A DNA stretch of 64,000 bases from Allorhodopirellula heiligendammensis (GCF_007860105.1 NZ_SJPU01000002.1:456837-520836), one strand, 5' to 3'. Positions 9,115 through 18,790 are shown, counted from the stretch's first letter. The notes: generated by a model from the sequence alone, not told the origin. Made by a program: numbers and translations.

Positions 9115-11370
9115 TCACTCATCCATCGTCTGGTCGAACGCGTTGCGGTCGATCGTCTGGTCCATTGTCACATCTTCACTGACCTTGGAACGATTCTGTG
9201 GCGGAACCTGATCTTCCGGCTCGGACTGACGTTCATGGCGGCCCCACCAGCGATCGCCCAGGGAAATCGACCACTGACCGGCTGCTGGACAGGCGGCGAG
9301 CAACAGTGAGAGGTCTCGCGCAGTTTGAGGGCGCTTGGCTCGCGATTTTTCCAAGCAACTCATCAGGGCATCTTCGAGCTGACTAGAGACCTTCGTACCA
9401 CCACGCTTGGACGGCGGCACCGGCGATTCGTCAATGTGCTTATGACATAGCTGGGCAAAGTTCGTGGCGTCGAACACGGGATGACCTGTCAACAGGAAAT
9501 AGCCGACCGCACCGACAGCATAGATGTCCGACCTCGCGTCAACTGACATGGGTGCCTGAATCGATTCAGGAGACATGTAGAGGGGTGTGCCTGCCAGCGA
9601 ACCACTGGCGCCTTGGCGGGGATCTCCCGATGAATTGACTGCTTTGACCAATCCAAAATCCAGAACTTTGGCGACGTCTGGCTCGCAGCCTCGCCGATTC
9701 AGCATCACGTTGGCTGGCTTGATATCACGATGGACCAACCCTTGAGAATGGGCTTCGTACAGCGAGCCACAAACCTGCAGCAGGATGTGAATCACCCGCG
9801 CTTCGGATTGCGGGCCATAGTCATTGACGAGATTCTGCAGATCAATCCCATCGAGATACTCCATCGCGTAGTAAAACACGCCCTCGGGAGTCCGGCCGTA
9901 GTCATAGATCGCAATCGTATTGGCGTGATTGAGTTGACAGGTGATTTGCACCTCGCGTTCGAAACTCGCGATGGAGGTCTCATTCACTTTCTCAGCATGC
10001 AGCAACTTGATCGCCGTGGGGCGACGGAGCATCGAGTGGTGTCCTTTGTACACAATCCCCATGCCACCTTCGCCAAGTTTCGTGTCCAGCGTGTACTGAC
10101 CGAGCTGCTGCGCCTCGATAACCGCTTCGCGTGAGAGTCGCTGCAATCGGGCGACGATCAACGTGAAGATGAAGATGGCAATTGCGCTGAGAATCAGAAG
10201 GCTGTAGATGAACCAAAACGTTCGCTTGAGTATCACCAACGGCCGGAAGGCATGTGCAGCATCGATCTCCGTTGCCACGCCTATATGGTATTTCGGCATC
10301 CACCGCCACGCTCCGATCACGGCAACACCGCGATAATTACGATATCCATCGACGTCGATGCCAGCATTACCTTCGATGGCGTCTGCAGCCATGACTGTCA
10401 GCGGCAGATGTGACCGTCTCACGCCAGGGCGATATCCCGTCGTCATGTCGCCGCCCGGGTCACTGACGGTGAGCTGCAGCATGGATCGCGATCCAGGTTG
10501 GTCGGGCAATAGACCGAGCAAAATAAGTTCTTCGTCGAAACGGCTGTTGCTGATCATCACGCCGTCGTCATTGAATGCGTAGGTCTCGCCAGAATCGGCA
10601 ACCTGGCCTAACTCCAAAATCTGAGTAAACTCGAGCTCTGGGCGTATCTGCAGGCAGAGCACAGCGATTACCTGGAACGATTCGTCCCGAACGGGGGCGC
10701 AGGCATACATGGTCGGCGTCCCCATCCGCGTCCGCCCATCGGCGTCTTTGAGCATCACCACACTGGGAAAGGGTGGTGCCACAAACGATTCCCCTTGGAT
10801 CGCCCGCTCCGTCATGGATTCGTATTCCGGCACGTCCTGAAGGCCCACGATGGCGGCGTGAGACGACGCCATGACTCGATGAGACTTGTCGATCAGTACG
10901 AAGCCAGCGTAGTGGTGAGCGGCGAGCGACGGTGCGAGTTCATCCGCCAATTCGCGGCGGGCCTCCTCGGTACTGACGGCAACTGCGGCGTTCTCACCGG
11001 CCTCGTCTACTTTTCGTTTGGCCAGCAAGGCATCGACGGAATGACGCACCGTTTCATCATTGGCCAACGATGCGGCTGTTGATTCTTGAACCGCAAACCA
11101 TTTTTCGAGCATTTCCGTTTCGATATGAACGAAGCTCAACAGCCCGGCACGGACGTTACTCTTGATCGTTGATTCGATCGCGTTCTGGACGAAGTATCCA
11201 ATCGTCGCCAGGAGCAGAACGGCCACAATCGGCCAGACCCAGATCTGTTTTTTTAAGAACACACCGGTGCGGGTGACCGTCCGAGTCATGCTCCGCGAGG
11301 CCCAGGTCATGTGCGCCTGAGGATGAGTGATTGTGCGTCCGGAGCGGCGGAACAGGTTCAGCGGATTCAT
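9115..11370 (-). CDS. Transmembrane Ser/Thr protein kinase with extracytoplasmic Cache-like sensor
   Basis: Eukaryotic-type Ser/Thr kinase of 751 residues. The layout is unusual for the family: a short cytoplasmic N-terminus, TM1 (about 43-61), an extracytoplasmic double-Cache-like domain of about 320 residues (with FVLIDKSHRVMASS and ETYAFNDDGVMISNSR), TM2 (about 383-407), then the kinase domain from about 426. All key residues are present: Gly loop LGEGGMGIVYKG, AIK Lys455, HRDIKPAN (Asp549), DFG (Asp571) and GTPLYMSPE. The C-terminus is acidic and Thr-rich (TMDQTIDRNAFDQTMDE), a possible autophosphorylation tail. ATG 11370 is preferred to an in-frame start at 11421. Ligand and targets are unknown. 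Confidence 0.88.
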   Translation of the reverse strand: MNPLNLFRRSGRTITHPQAHMTWASRSMTRTVTRTGVFLKKQIWVWPIVAVLLLATIGYFVQNAIESTIKSNVRAGLLSFVHIETEMLEKWFAVQESTAASLANDETVRHSVDALLAKRKVDEAGENAAVAVSTEEARRELADELAPSLAAHHYAGFVLIDKSHRVMASSHAAIVGLQDVPEYESMTERAIQGESFVAPPFPSVVMLKDADGRTRMGTPTMYACAPVRDESFQVIAVLCLQIRPELEFTQILELGQVADSGETYAFNDDGVMISNSRFDEELILLGLLPDQPGSRSMLQLTVSDPGGDMTTGYRPGVRRSHLPLTVMAADAIEGNAGIDVDGYRNYRGVAVIGAWRWMPKYHIGVATEIDAAHAFRPLVILKRTFWFIYSLLILSAIAIFIFTLIVARLQRLSREAVIEAQQLGQYTLDTKLGEGGMGIVYKGHHSMLRRPTAIKLLHAEKVNETSIASFEREVQITCQLNHANTIAIYDYGRTPEGVFYYAMEYLDGIDLQNLVNDYGPQSEARVIHILLQVCGSLYEAHSQGLVHRDIKPANVMLNRRGCEPDVAKVLDFGLVKAVNSSGDPRQGASGSLAGTPLYMSPESIQAPMSVDARSDIYAVGAVGYFLLTGHPVFDATNFAQLCHKHIDESPVPPSKRGGTKVSSQLEDALMSCLEKSRAKRPQTARDLSLLLAACPAAGQWSISLGDRWWGRHERQSEPEDQVPPQNRSKVSEDVTMDQTIDRNAFDQTMDE

Positions 11371-11557
11371 GTCAGCCACGAGAGAGAAAAATACAAAAAC
11401 GGCTCGGTCGTTGATCAGCATACTTGCCGGGTCGCATGGACGCGCTGATTTTGAGCAGGTTTTTAGTTCCCTGGGGCACCTGACTGACCTATGATACCGA
11501 CTGCATTGTCATCGCATGGAAGCATTCAACAACACGTCCACAACGCGAGAAAACAAT

Positions 11558-12496
11558 ATGCGATGGTTGTCCCTCCCCACTCTTCTCATCATGGTTGCGT
11601 TGGCGCCAACGGGGCTGGCCCAGACGGCCCCGTCTGACCAGCCAAGCAATCCAGCAGACCAGAAACCGGACGTTTCACCCGAATTGGTGGCAATCCAAGC
11701 ACAATCAGATGCATTTGCCGAGGCGTTTAATCGGCATGACGCCAGCGCGGTTGCCGCCCTATGGACCGATCATGCCGAATTCATCGATGATTCGGGGACG
11801 GTGTACGCGGGACGTGAGGCGATTGAGGAAGCATATGCTCAATACTTTGCAGAGCACTCCGACGTGCAGATCCAGTTTGTGATCGACTCGCTGCGTCAGC
11901 TGGGTGACAATGTGGCGATCGAAGACGGCCGGGCAATCGTGTCACCGCCACCCGCAGGCGACGCCGGTGTCAGCAAATACACAGCGGTGCACACCAAAGT
12001 CGATGGCAAATGGCGGATGGCGTCGGTCCGCGATACATGGGTGGAGGCCACCGTTGCCCCGCAGAGCGTTGCCGATCTGGAATTCTTGATCGGAGACTGG
12101 GTTGCTGAAGAACATGGCGTTCAGATGCATTCGGTTTGTCGATGGATCGCTGATCGGCATTTCGTCGCGAGAACCTACACGACAACTCATTTAGATGGTT
12201 CCAAGACATCAGGAATGCAATTGATCGGCTGGAACCCGATCGCAGAACGGATGCAGTCATGGATGTTCAGTCCTGACGGGGGTCACGCCATTGGCGTCTG
12301 GTCGGCGACACCCGCAGGCTGGGTTGCCGAGACCATCGGCACGACGGGTGATGGCACGCCAACGACGTCTCTGAACCGACTCAGCAAACTCGATGACAAT
12401 GCCTACGTATGGCAATCCATTCAACGTACTGCCGGCGGGGTCGCTCTGCCCGACACCGATGAGGTCGTTATCAAACGAACATCCTCTGACCAATAG
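11558..12496 (+). CDS. Secreted two-domain protein: SgcJ/EcaC-type NTF2-like plus DUF1579-like
   Basis: The 312-residue protein starts with a signal peptide (MRWLSLPTLLIMVALAPTGLA). Residues about 40-160 form an NTF2/SnoaL-like domain of the SgcJ/EcaC type (AFAEAFNRHDASAVAALW, then GREAIEEAYAQYF). Residues about 175-305 form a second beta-rich domain beginning LEFLIGDWVAEEHG and containing GMQLIGWNPIAERMQSWMF, similar to DUF1579-type lipocalin-like domains. No enzyme activity can be assigned. ATG 11558 is chosen because it begins the signal peptide; an in-frame ATG at 11516 would bury it. It stands apart from the divergent kinase gene. Confidence 0.7.
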   Translation: MRWLSLPTLLIMVALAPTGLAQTAPSDQPSNPADQKPDVSPELVAIQAQSDAFAEAFNRHDASAVAALWTDHAEFIDDSGTVYAGREAIEEAYAQYFAEHSDVQIQFVIDSLRQLGDNVAIEDGRAIVSPPPAGDAGVSKYTAVHTKVDGKWRMASVRDTWVEATVAPQSVADLEFLIGDWVAEEHGVQMHSVCRWIADRHFVARTYTTTHLDGSKTSGMQLIGWNPIAERMQSWMFSPDGGHAIGVWSATPAGWVAETIGTTGDGTPTTSLNRLSKLDDNAYVWQSIQRTAGGVALPDTDEVVIKRTSSDQ

Positions 12497-12797
12497 GGAT
12501 AGGGCCGGTTTGTTGTTGCGGAGCTCGTCCCTGGGCTGTTGATTAGATCGACATTGGTAACGCAACCGTGAACCAGTGAACCGAAAGACCGGAAGGCACC
12601 GGGCTGCGTCGCGAGCCCAGACGCGTCTCGGCTCACTCCAACATCAGCTCGTCAAGAGTTTTTTAGTGACGCCTTTACCAGCCAGAAACCCAAAGTCTTC
12701 ACGATCTCGGCTACCTCCATCGCCAGCGACTTTCAGACAGCGACTTCCCAGCACTTCGATACATATCTCGTCCCACTCATCACGAAGGTTCCGTCCA
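12497..12797. other. Intergenic region before the glycine-rich gene
   Basis: The frame of the following gene is open back to 12576, but this part encodes a basic, Ser/Arg-rich stretch with no domain, and the natural signal peptide starts at 12798. Nothing else is seen. Confidence 0.5.
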
Positions 12798-14720
12798 ATG
12801 TCCCGCAACAGCACATTCAGCATACTCGCGATCGTTTTAATTCTTGGACTGCCCCTGGAAGACTGCTGGGGTCGTGGCTTTGGCGGGGGAGGTCGCGGCA
12901 TGGGCGGTGGTGGGCGCAGTATGGGCGGCGGCGGTGGCCGCAGTTTCAGTAGCGGGGGATTCAGTGGCGGGGGCGGGCGCAGCTTAGGAGGAGGTGGATT
13001 TAGCGGAGGCGGCGGACACAGCATAGGCGGCGGTGGATTCAGTGGCGGCAACTTCGGCGGGGGCAATCTTGGCGGCAGCAACTTTGGAGGTGGCAACTTC
13101 GGCGGGGGCAACCTCGGTGGGGGCAACGTTGGGAGTGGCAACCTCGGAGCTGGTAGTCGCAACCTCGGCGGAAACGGCTTGGGCGGCGGAGGATTCAGCG
13201 GTGGGGCAGGTGGCCTCGGTGGGGGTGGCCTGAGCGATCGCGCCGGTGGACTGGGAGCCGCTGGCGCAGACAGATTTGGCGGGGCGGCCGGCGGATTGGG
13301 CGGCGGCGTGGGCAACAATCGCTTCTCGGCCCCCTCCCGCAGCCAACTCGATGGGTTTCTGGGACTTCCCTCCGACGCTGGCATGGGTGGCCTAGGCGGA
13401 GGGGCCAGCGCTCGCAATCGGAGCGGGCTCACGGGTGATAATTTTGATGTCAACAAAGGCTCCATCACGGGCGAAAATGGTGGAAAAGCGGCAGGGATTT
13501 CAGTAACAGGGCCCAGAGGCGGTACGAAAGGAACGGCGGTGGGTGTCGGCGCCGAGGGCGGCGTTGGCAAAGTCAGCGGCAGTGAAGGTCCTCGCGGGGC
13601 GGGCTCCGCTTCGGGAGCCGTCATCGGTCCCGATGGCGGGATGGCAGCGGGCAGCGCCACCCGTGGCCCGGCGGGAGGAACGACCGCGCGAGGCGCCGCC
13701 GTGGGCCCTGATGGTGGAGCTGCGGCCGGCAGTGTCGCCCGAGGTCCTGCAGGCGGCGAAGCAGCACGCGGTGCCGCCGTGGGTCCCAATGGAGGCGCCG
13801 CCGCAGGCAGTGCCGCCCGGGGCCCAGGTGGTAGTGCAGCTGCTCGTGGAGCAGCCGTCGGGCCGAACGGTCGCGTGGCTGCCGGTGGAGCTGCCCGCGG
13901 GCCTAATGGAGGCGCAGCCGCTCGCGGCGTCGTGGCCGGCCCCGGCGGAGCAGCCGCCGGATTTGCACGGGTCACCCCTTCCGGACGCTACACCAGTGCG
14001 GTGGCCGTTCGTAACAACTTCAACAACTGGGGCATCTACGGTCGCGGTTGGTACACCAACCATCCCGGCGCTTGGTTCGCAGCTGGATGGACCGCCGGTG
14101 CGATCTGGCGATCGGCCACCTGGTACTCCGTCGGGGCCTGGATGCCGTACTCGTGGGGAACACCAGTCTATTACGACTATGGAAATACGGTCATCTACGA
14201 CCAAGGTGACGTGTACGTCAACGGTGACAATGTTGGAACCTCGCAAGAATACTACGAGCAAGCCAGCGAGATTGCCCAAGCGGGAGCTAAGGATGATGCC
14301 TCTGACGATGGCGATTGGTTACCCCTGGGCGTCTTTGCGTTCACCAGAGCTGGCGACGACGCGGCCGAGGATAAAAAGTCCGAGGATGTCAAAACTGACA
14401 TTACAATCCAGCTAGCCGTCAACAAGGAAGGGATCATTCGCGGCAATTACACCGATACCGCTACGGCGCAGACCCAGCTTGTCAAAGGCTCCGTCGATAA
14501 GGAGACTCAACGAGTCGCGTTTACAGTTGGCGACAATGAATCCAATTTTGTCGAAACGGGACTCTACAACCTCACCAAGGACGAAGCCCCCGCGCTGGTT
14601 CATATCGGTGCCGACCAGACCGAACAATGGCTGCTCGTGCGACTGCACAACGAGGACGCCGCAGCGGAAGGTGATACTGGTGCGAATGCGAGTGCGGACA
14701 CAGACGATGACGCGAGCTAG
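12798..14720 (+). CDS. Glycine-rich, collagen-like secreted protein (planctomycete surface-protein type)
   Basis: Secreted low-complexity protein of 640 residues, of the kind often labelled mu-protocadherin-like in Rhodopirellula. A signal peptide (about 1-25) is followed by GGGG/GGFSGGGG repeats (about 27-195), a linker, then imperfect collagen-like units of about 20 residues (VGPDGGAAAGSVARGPAGG and variants, about 225-390). A Tyr/Trp-rich block follows (NNWGIYGRGWYTNHPGAWF, ending YYDYGNTVIYDQGDVYVNG), then a compact C-terminal domain of about 120 residues with FVETGLYNLTKDEAPALVHIG. The acidic tail is rich in Asp and Ala. ATG 12798 is chosen because it opens the signal peptide. Function unknown; a cell-surface role is inference. 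Confidence 0.75.
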   Translation: MSRNSTFSILAIVLILGLPLEDCWGRGFGGGGRGMGGGGRSMGGGGGRSFSSGGFSGGGGRSLGGGGFSGGGGHSIGGGGFSGGNFGGGNLGGSNFGGGNFGGGNLGGGNVGSGNLGAGSRNLGGNGLGGGGFSGGAGGLGGGGLSDRAGGLGAAGADRFGGAAGGLGGGVGNNRFSAPSRSQLDGFLGLPSDAGMGGLGGGASARNRSGLTGDNFDVNKGSITGENGGKAAGISVTGPRGGTKGTAVGVGAEGGVGKVSGSEGPRGAGSASGAVIGPDGGMAAGSATRGPAGGTTARGAAVGPDGGAAAGSVARGPAGGEAARGAAVGPNGGAAAGSAARGPGGSAAARGAAVGPNGRVAAGGAARGPNGGAAARGVVAGPGGAAAGFARVTPSGRYTSAVAVRNNFNNWGIYGRGWYTNHPGAWFAAGWTAGAIWRSATWYSVGAWMPYSWGTPVYYDYGNTVIYDQGDVYVNGDNVGTSQEYYEQASEIAQAGAKDDASDDGDWLPLGVFAFTRAGDDAAEDKKSEDVKTDITIQLAVNKEGIIRGNYTDTATAQTQLVKGSVDKETQRVAFTVGDNESNFVETGLYNLTKDEAPALVHIGADQTEQWLLVRLHNEDAAAEGDTGANASADTDDDAS

Positions 14721-15015
14721 ACCGCTCCGGCGGTTGGCATCGAGATGATACCCGCGGATGCGATTTTTCTGGATTGCTGATTCGCGGGGCGTCTGAGCGG
14801 TCCCGGTTCACTTTCAGCAACCGATTCCTGGGAGGGGCGTCGGGAGACAATTGCATGCCGTGGCCTCGTCACGGCGTGGAACGACCTCTGCGTATCCCGA
14901 TTTCTCGGCGAATCCATTGTTTGACTGCCAGTCCCATCCTTCTGCCGCGGTACGCTACAATCGCAAAACTTGGATTGGTTGACCGAATGCGACTTCACAC
15001 AATAGGAAAACGACG

Positions 15016-15504
15016 ATGGCCTCGACACTGGTAGTTCTCAAGTTCCACACCCCTGAAGGTGCGAGCAAGGGCATGGAAATCGCAATTGGATTGCAGAAGC
15101 AGCATTTGCTTGAGATTGAAGACGCAGCGATTGTCTCCTGGCCTGAGGGCAAGAAAAAACCCAAGACCATCCATGGCCAAGGTGCCTGCGGCGGAGCCTG
15201 GTACGGCGCGTTTTGGGGGATGCTGTTCGGGTGCATTTTCTTCGTCCCATTTCTAGGTGCGGCGTTCGGAGCCGCGATGGGAGCACTCTCGGGAGCTTTC
15301 GCCGATTACGGGATTGGAAACGACTTCCTAGAGAAGGTTCGCGGCCAGGTCACCGAGGGCACGTCGGCACTGTTCTTGCTCAATGGTCAGGCCACCACTG
15401 ACCGGGTTGTCGAAGCCTTCAAGGAGGCTCCTGAGTTCGAAGTGATCTCCACCAATCTGTCACACGAAGACGAAGCGAAACTCAAGGATGCGTTTGCTCA
15501 CTGA
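15016..15504 (+). CDS. DUF1269-family protein with glycine-zipper membrane segment
   Basis: Protein of 162 residues. The N-terminal half has a ferredoxin-like pattern (TLVVLKFHTPEGASKGMEI), the middle holds a glycine/alanine-rich hydrophobic hairpin (WYGAFWGMLFGCIFFVPFLGAAFGAAMGALSGAFADYG, residues about 61-98), and the C-terminal part continues with TSALFLLNGQATTDRVVEAF. This order matches DUF1269 proteins, which are small membrane-associated proteins of unknown role. It appears monocistronic, with about 290 and 250 bases of gene-free sequence on its two sides. Confidence 0.78.
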   Translation: MASTLVVLKFHTPEGASKGMEIAIGLQKQHLLEIEDAAIVSWPEGKKKPKTIHGQGACGGAWYGAFWGMLFGCIFFVPFLGAAFGAAMGALSGAFADYGIGNDFLEKVRGQVTEGTSALFLLNGQATTDRVVEAFKEAPEFEVISTNLSHEDEAKLKDAFAH

Positions 15505-15755
15505 GCTCACGCCGGCAAGTGCAGGTACGACTGGAAACGGCATCCGCTCCCACCCGTCTCACCACGGCTGGTCGATGGATGTTACCTGACGTCGTACTGC
15601 ATCGGGCACAATCGCGATAGGCCGTCGCTTGGCGGTGGCCCCTCTTGCCGATCGGGCCGCGAGAGGCCACGATGGTCGGCCGTCCTAAGCTCGCTTTTTG
15701 AGCCCAATTTGTCAGTTATTGTCATTCCTTTCGCCTATTCCTTGGGTCCATCCCG

Positions 15756-16790
15756 ATGAGTGTCGCCACTTCTGCTGCTCCCGTTTCGTTCTCGCCTCCG
15801 GGTACTTTCGATGCCATGGCATCTCAGGTCCTCGATGGACGTCCGATTTCGCGCGAGCAGGCGCTATCGATCGTGGAAGCGTCCGACCTCGATTTGCCGG
15901 CAATCTTGGCTGCGGGTTATCGCATCCGTCATCATTACTTTGGAAACTCCGTCCAGCTCTATTTCTTGATGAATGCCAAGAGCGGCTTGTGCCCCGAGGA
16001 TTGCCACTACTGTAGTCAGTCCAAAGTCTCCGAAGCTCCGGTACCGAAATATAATATTCTCAAGCGAGATGACCTGATGGCCGCGGCCGGTGTCGCCGCC
16101 CAACGAGGTGCCAAGACCTACTGCCTGGTCATCAGTGCACGGGGCCCCAATGAGCGCGAGATGGTCGCGGTGGAAACGATCGTCCCAGAAATCAAGCAGA
16201 AGTACGGCTTGGATATCTGTGCGTGCCTGGGATTGCTAACCGCCGAGCAAGCCCAGCGACTCAAAGCCTGCGGAGTCGACCGCGTCAATCACAACCTCAA
16301 CTCCAGTGAGACGCACTACGCGAAGATCTGCACCACGCACACGTATGCCGACCGTGTTCAGACCCTTCGCAACGTCCGCGACGCGGGCATGGAGATGTGC
16401 AGCGGTGGAATCATCGGGATGGGCGAATCACGAGCCGACATCGTATCGATGGCATTTGATCTCGCGGAATTGGAAGTGCAGTCGATTCCAGTGAACATCC
16501 TCAATGCGATCGATGGCACGCCGCTGGAAGGCACCGATTCCCTGTCCCCGCAAGATGCTCTGAAAGCTCTCGCTATGTTCCGCTTCGTCGCGCCCAGCCG
16601 CGAGCTACGCATTGCCGGCGGGCGCGAACTGCACCTGCGTTCGCTCCAGCCGATGGGCCTGTACGTCGCCAACAGTTTGTTCGTCGGTGATTACTTGACG
16701 ACGCAGGGTCAAGCCCCCCAGGCCGACTACGACATGATCTCCGATCTCGGTTTTGAAGTCACTGGGTCCTGCGAAGAAGTCAGCGTGTAA
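15756..16790 (+). CDS. bioB: Biotin synthase
   Basis: Radical-SAM enzyme that inserts sulfur into dethiobiotin. The 344-residue protein carries the [4Fe-4S] motif CPEDCHYC (Cys79, Cys83, Cys86), followed by SQSK as in other BioB proteins. Other family stretches are VNHNLNSSETHY, CSGGIIGMGESRADIV and PVNILNAIDGTPLEG. Length fits the family (about 340). No other biotin genes are adjacent. The ribosome binding site is weak. Confidence 0.96.
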   Translation: MSVATSAAPVSFSPPGTFDAMASQVLDGRPISREQALSIVEASDLDLPAILAAGYRIRHHYFGNSVQLYFLMNAKSGLCPEDCHYCSQSKVSEAPVPKYNILKRDDLMAAAGVAAQRGAKTYCLVISARGPNEREMVAVETIVPEIKQKYGLDICACLGLLTAEQAQRLKACGVDRVNHNLNSSETHYAKICTTHTYADRVQTLRNVRDAGMEMCSGGIIGMGESRADIVSMAFDLAELEVQSIPVNILNAIDGTPLEGTDSLSPQDALKALAMFRFVAPSRELRIAGGRELHLRSLQPMGLYVANSLFVGDYLTTQGQAPQADYDMISDLGFEVTGSCEEVSV

Positions 16791-16840
16791 TTGGCGAGCG
16801 AGGGGTCCGCCCGTGCTGAGAAGAGAGACCTGAGCCCCGC

Positions 16841-16864
16841 TCAGACCGACGGAGCCGTCGGGCT
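16841..16864. repeat. Short intergenic repeat, copy 2 (TCAGACC...GGAGCC...TCGGGCT)
   Basis: Second copy of the element at 6001-6024 (TCAGACCGACGGAGCC then GTCGGGCT). It lies between bioB and the pteridine-reductase gene and can fold into a small GC hairpin. Confidence 0.5.
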
Positions 16865-16903
16865 ACACGGCAGCGTGATGGACACCATTGCGGGAGAATC
16901 AAG

Positions 16904-17710
16904 ATGACACCCTTGCAACAGACCTTTGACTGCGACGCACCGGTGGCACTCGTCACTGGCAGTGGTGCACCCCGCGTAGGGCGGGCGATCGCAGAGGAAC
17001 TGTCCAGGCGAGGGTGCCATGTCGCATTGCACGCGAATTCCAGCGTTGCCGAGGCCACCGAAGCCGCGAGTTTGTGGCCTGAACGGTTTGCGCGAGATGC
17101 CATCGTGGTGACGGGCTCACTCGAACGAGATGAGACCTGCGACCGCATCGTCCAGGAAACCTCGCAGCACTTCGGTCGCTTGGACATTCTTGTTAATAGT
17201 GCGGCAATCTGGTCACCGAAACCGCTCAACACGATCACCGGAGACGAGATTCGGAGGTACTTTCAAATCAACACAGTCGCCTCACTGCTTTGTGCCCGGT
17301 CAGCGGGCCGGATCATGCTACGGCAACCATCCGGTGGTTCGATTGTGAATATTGGTGATTGGGCGACAGGGCGTCCCTATGCTGATCATGCAGCATACTT
17401 CCCCAGCAAAGGGGCAGTCGAAACGATGACGAGGTCACTGGCCGTGGAACTGGGGAGCCAACATGGCGGAGTCCGCGTGAACTGCGTACAACCTGGGCCT
17501 GTGATGTTGGCCGACGACGTCGATAAAGAAACACGCCAGCGGTTGATCGCCAGCACATTGGTGGGGCGGATCGGAGAACCCGAAGATGTCGCCGCTGCCG
17601 TGGCATTTCTTTGTGAGAGCACCTTCATCACGGGCGTCTGCTTGCCGGTCGATGGCGGGCGGCAAATTTTTGCCCCCGATGGCCTTCAGGTGGGACGCAA
17701 CACCGGTTGA
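16904..17710 (+). CDS. Pteridine reductase-like SDR (FolM/PTR1 type)
   Basis: Short-chain dehydrogenase of 268 residues. The cofactor loop is TGSGAPRVG (18-26), and NSAAIWSPKP resembles the NASAW region of FolM. The catalytic Ser of ordinary SDRs is replaced by Asp: Asp152, Tyr165 and Lys169 are spaced 13 and 4 apart, the same pattern as in pteridine reductase PTR1 and in E. coli FolM. The C-terminus FITGVCLPVDGGRQIF also matches FolM. It probably reduces dihydropterins with NADPH, but substrates were not shown. ATG 16904 follows GGGAGAATCAAG. The MoxR gene starts 57 bases downstream in the same direction. Confidence 0.75.
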   Translation: MTPLQQTFDCDAPVALVTGSGAPRVGRAIAEELSRRGCHVALHANSSVAEATEAASLWPERFARDAIVVTGSLERDETCDRIVQETSQHFGRLDILVNSAAIWSPKPLNTITGDEIRRYFQINTVASLLCARSAGRIMLRQPSGGSIVNIGDWATGRPYADHAAYFPSKGAVETMTRSLAVELGSQHGGVRVNCVQPGPVMLADDVDKETRQRLIASTLVGRIGEPEDVAAAVAFLCESTFITGVCLPVDGGRQIFAPDGLQVGRNTG

Positions 17711-17767
17711 TCGGTTATCATTTTTGGAACACTTGCTCGAATTCCCCGCCAGCCTGAGACTGCAACT

Positions 17768-18790
17768 TTGAGTGATCCGTATCTACCGCCCGTGCTACCG
17801 CCCACACCTGATGAGGCACTGGCGGTTGATCCTGAATTCCAAGCCGTGGGGGAACTCTTCGAGCGGATTCAAGCTGAAATCGCCAAACTGTACGTCGGTC
17901 AAGACGAACTGGTGTTGGGAACGCTGACGGCGCTGTTCGCAGGCGGACACGTGCTGATCGAATCCGTTCCCGGCCTCGGCAAAACCCTATTCGTGCGCAC
18001 GCTCGGCCGGATTCTGGGCTGCGAGTTTGGCCGGATTCAGTTCACCGCCGACCTGATGCCTTCGGACATCACGGGAGCGCCGGTGTTCGACATGCAGAAG
18101 AGCGAATTTCGCTTTCGTCCTGGCCCCGTCTTCACGCAGCTCTTACTGGCCGATGAAATCAACCGCTCACCGGCAAAAACGCACGCAGCGTTATTGGAGA
18201 TCATGCAGGAATACAGTGTCACGATCGACGGCGTGACGCATCCAGTGCCGCGTCCCTTCCTGGTGCTGGCGACCCAAAACCCACTCGAGAGTGAAGGCAC
18301 CTACAACTTGCCTGAAGCGCAGCTGGACCGGTTCATGTTCAAATTGAACGTGGATTATCCAACCGCAGCCGAAGAGACCGAGATTCTCAAGCTGCATTCA
18401 CAACAAATTGATTTTAACCAGCGATTGGAGGACGAGGTCAATCGCGTCATGAATCCAGAACTGGTAGTGCAAACGATCCAGACATGCAGTCGAGTACGAA
18501 TCGAAGACAGCTTAGTCTCCTATATCAGCTCGCTAGTGCGGGCCACACGCGACTGGCCCGGGTTCCATATCGGCGCCTCACCGCGAGCAGGTATCTCGCT
18601 GATGCAAGCAGCCCGAACACTGGCAGCATTTTCTGCTCGCGATTTTGCCGTCCCCGACGATGTCAGCCGCATCGCCCTGCCAGTCCTCCGCCACCGTGTA
18701 CAGTTGACAGCCGAAGCAGAAATCGAAGGCAAACAAGTCGATGAAGAACTACGTGCCATGATGCGGGGTATCGAAGTCCCACGCTCCTGA
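17768..18790 (+). CDS. MoxR-family AAA+ ATPase
   Basis: AAA+ ATPase of 340 residues that probably helps mature or activate a partner complex. Walker A is VPGLGKT (67-73) and Walker B is LLLADEIN (126-133, Asp129/Glu130), followed by NRSPAKTHAALLEIMQE. Sensor 1 lies in ATQNPLESEGTYNLPEAQLDRF, the classic MoxR stretch. The start appears to be TTG 17768. The usual partners (DUF58 and von Willebrand A proteins) do not follow; instead REP repeats and a RAYT gene come next, so the usual operon may have been split or ended here. Its TGA stop touches the first REP unit. Confidence 0.93.
   Translation: MSDPYLPPVLPPTPDEALAVDPEFQAVGELFERIQAEIAKLYVGQDELVLGTLTALFAGGHVLIESVPGLGKTLFVRTLGRILGCEFGRIQFTADLMPSDITGAPVFDMQKSEFRFRPGPVFTQLLLADEINRSPAKTHAALLEIMQEYSVTIDGVTHPVPRPFLVLATQNPLESEGTYNLPEAQLDRFMFKLNVDYPTAAEETEILKLHSQQIDFNQRLEDEVNRVMNPELVVQTIQTCSRVRIEDSLVSYISSLVRATRDWPGFHIGASPRAGISLMQAARTLAAFSARDFAVPDDVSRIALPVLRHRVQLTAEAEIEGKQVDEELRAMMRGIEVPRS

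Noticed and set aside
12644-13975. Long open frame (443 codons) on the minus strand, Pro/Ala-rich
   Set aside because: It lies opposite the glycine-rich gene. Gly codons read backwards give Pro and Ala, so the open frame follows from GC-rich composition. It lacks a signal peptide or domain.
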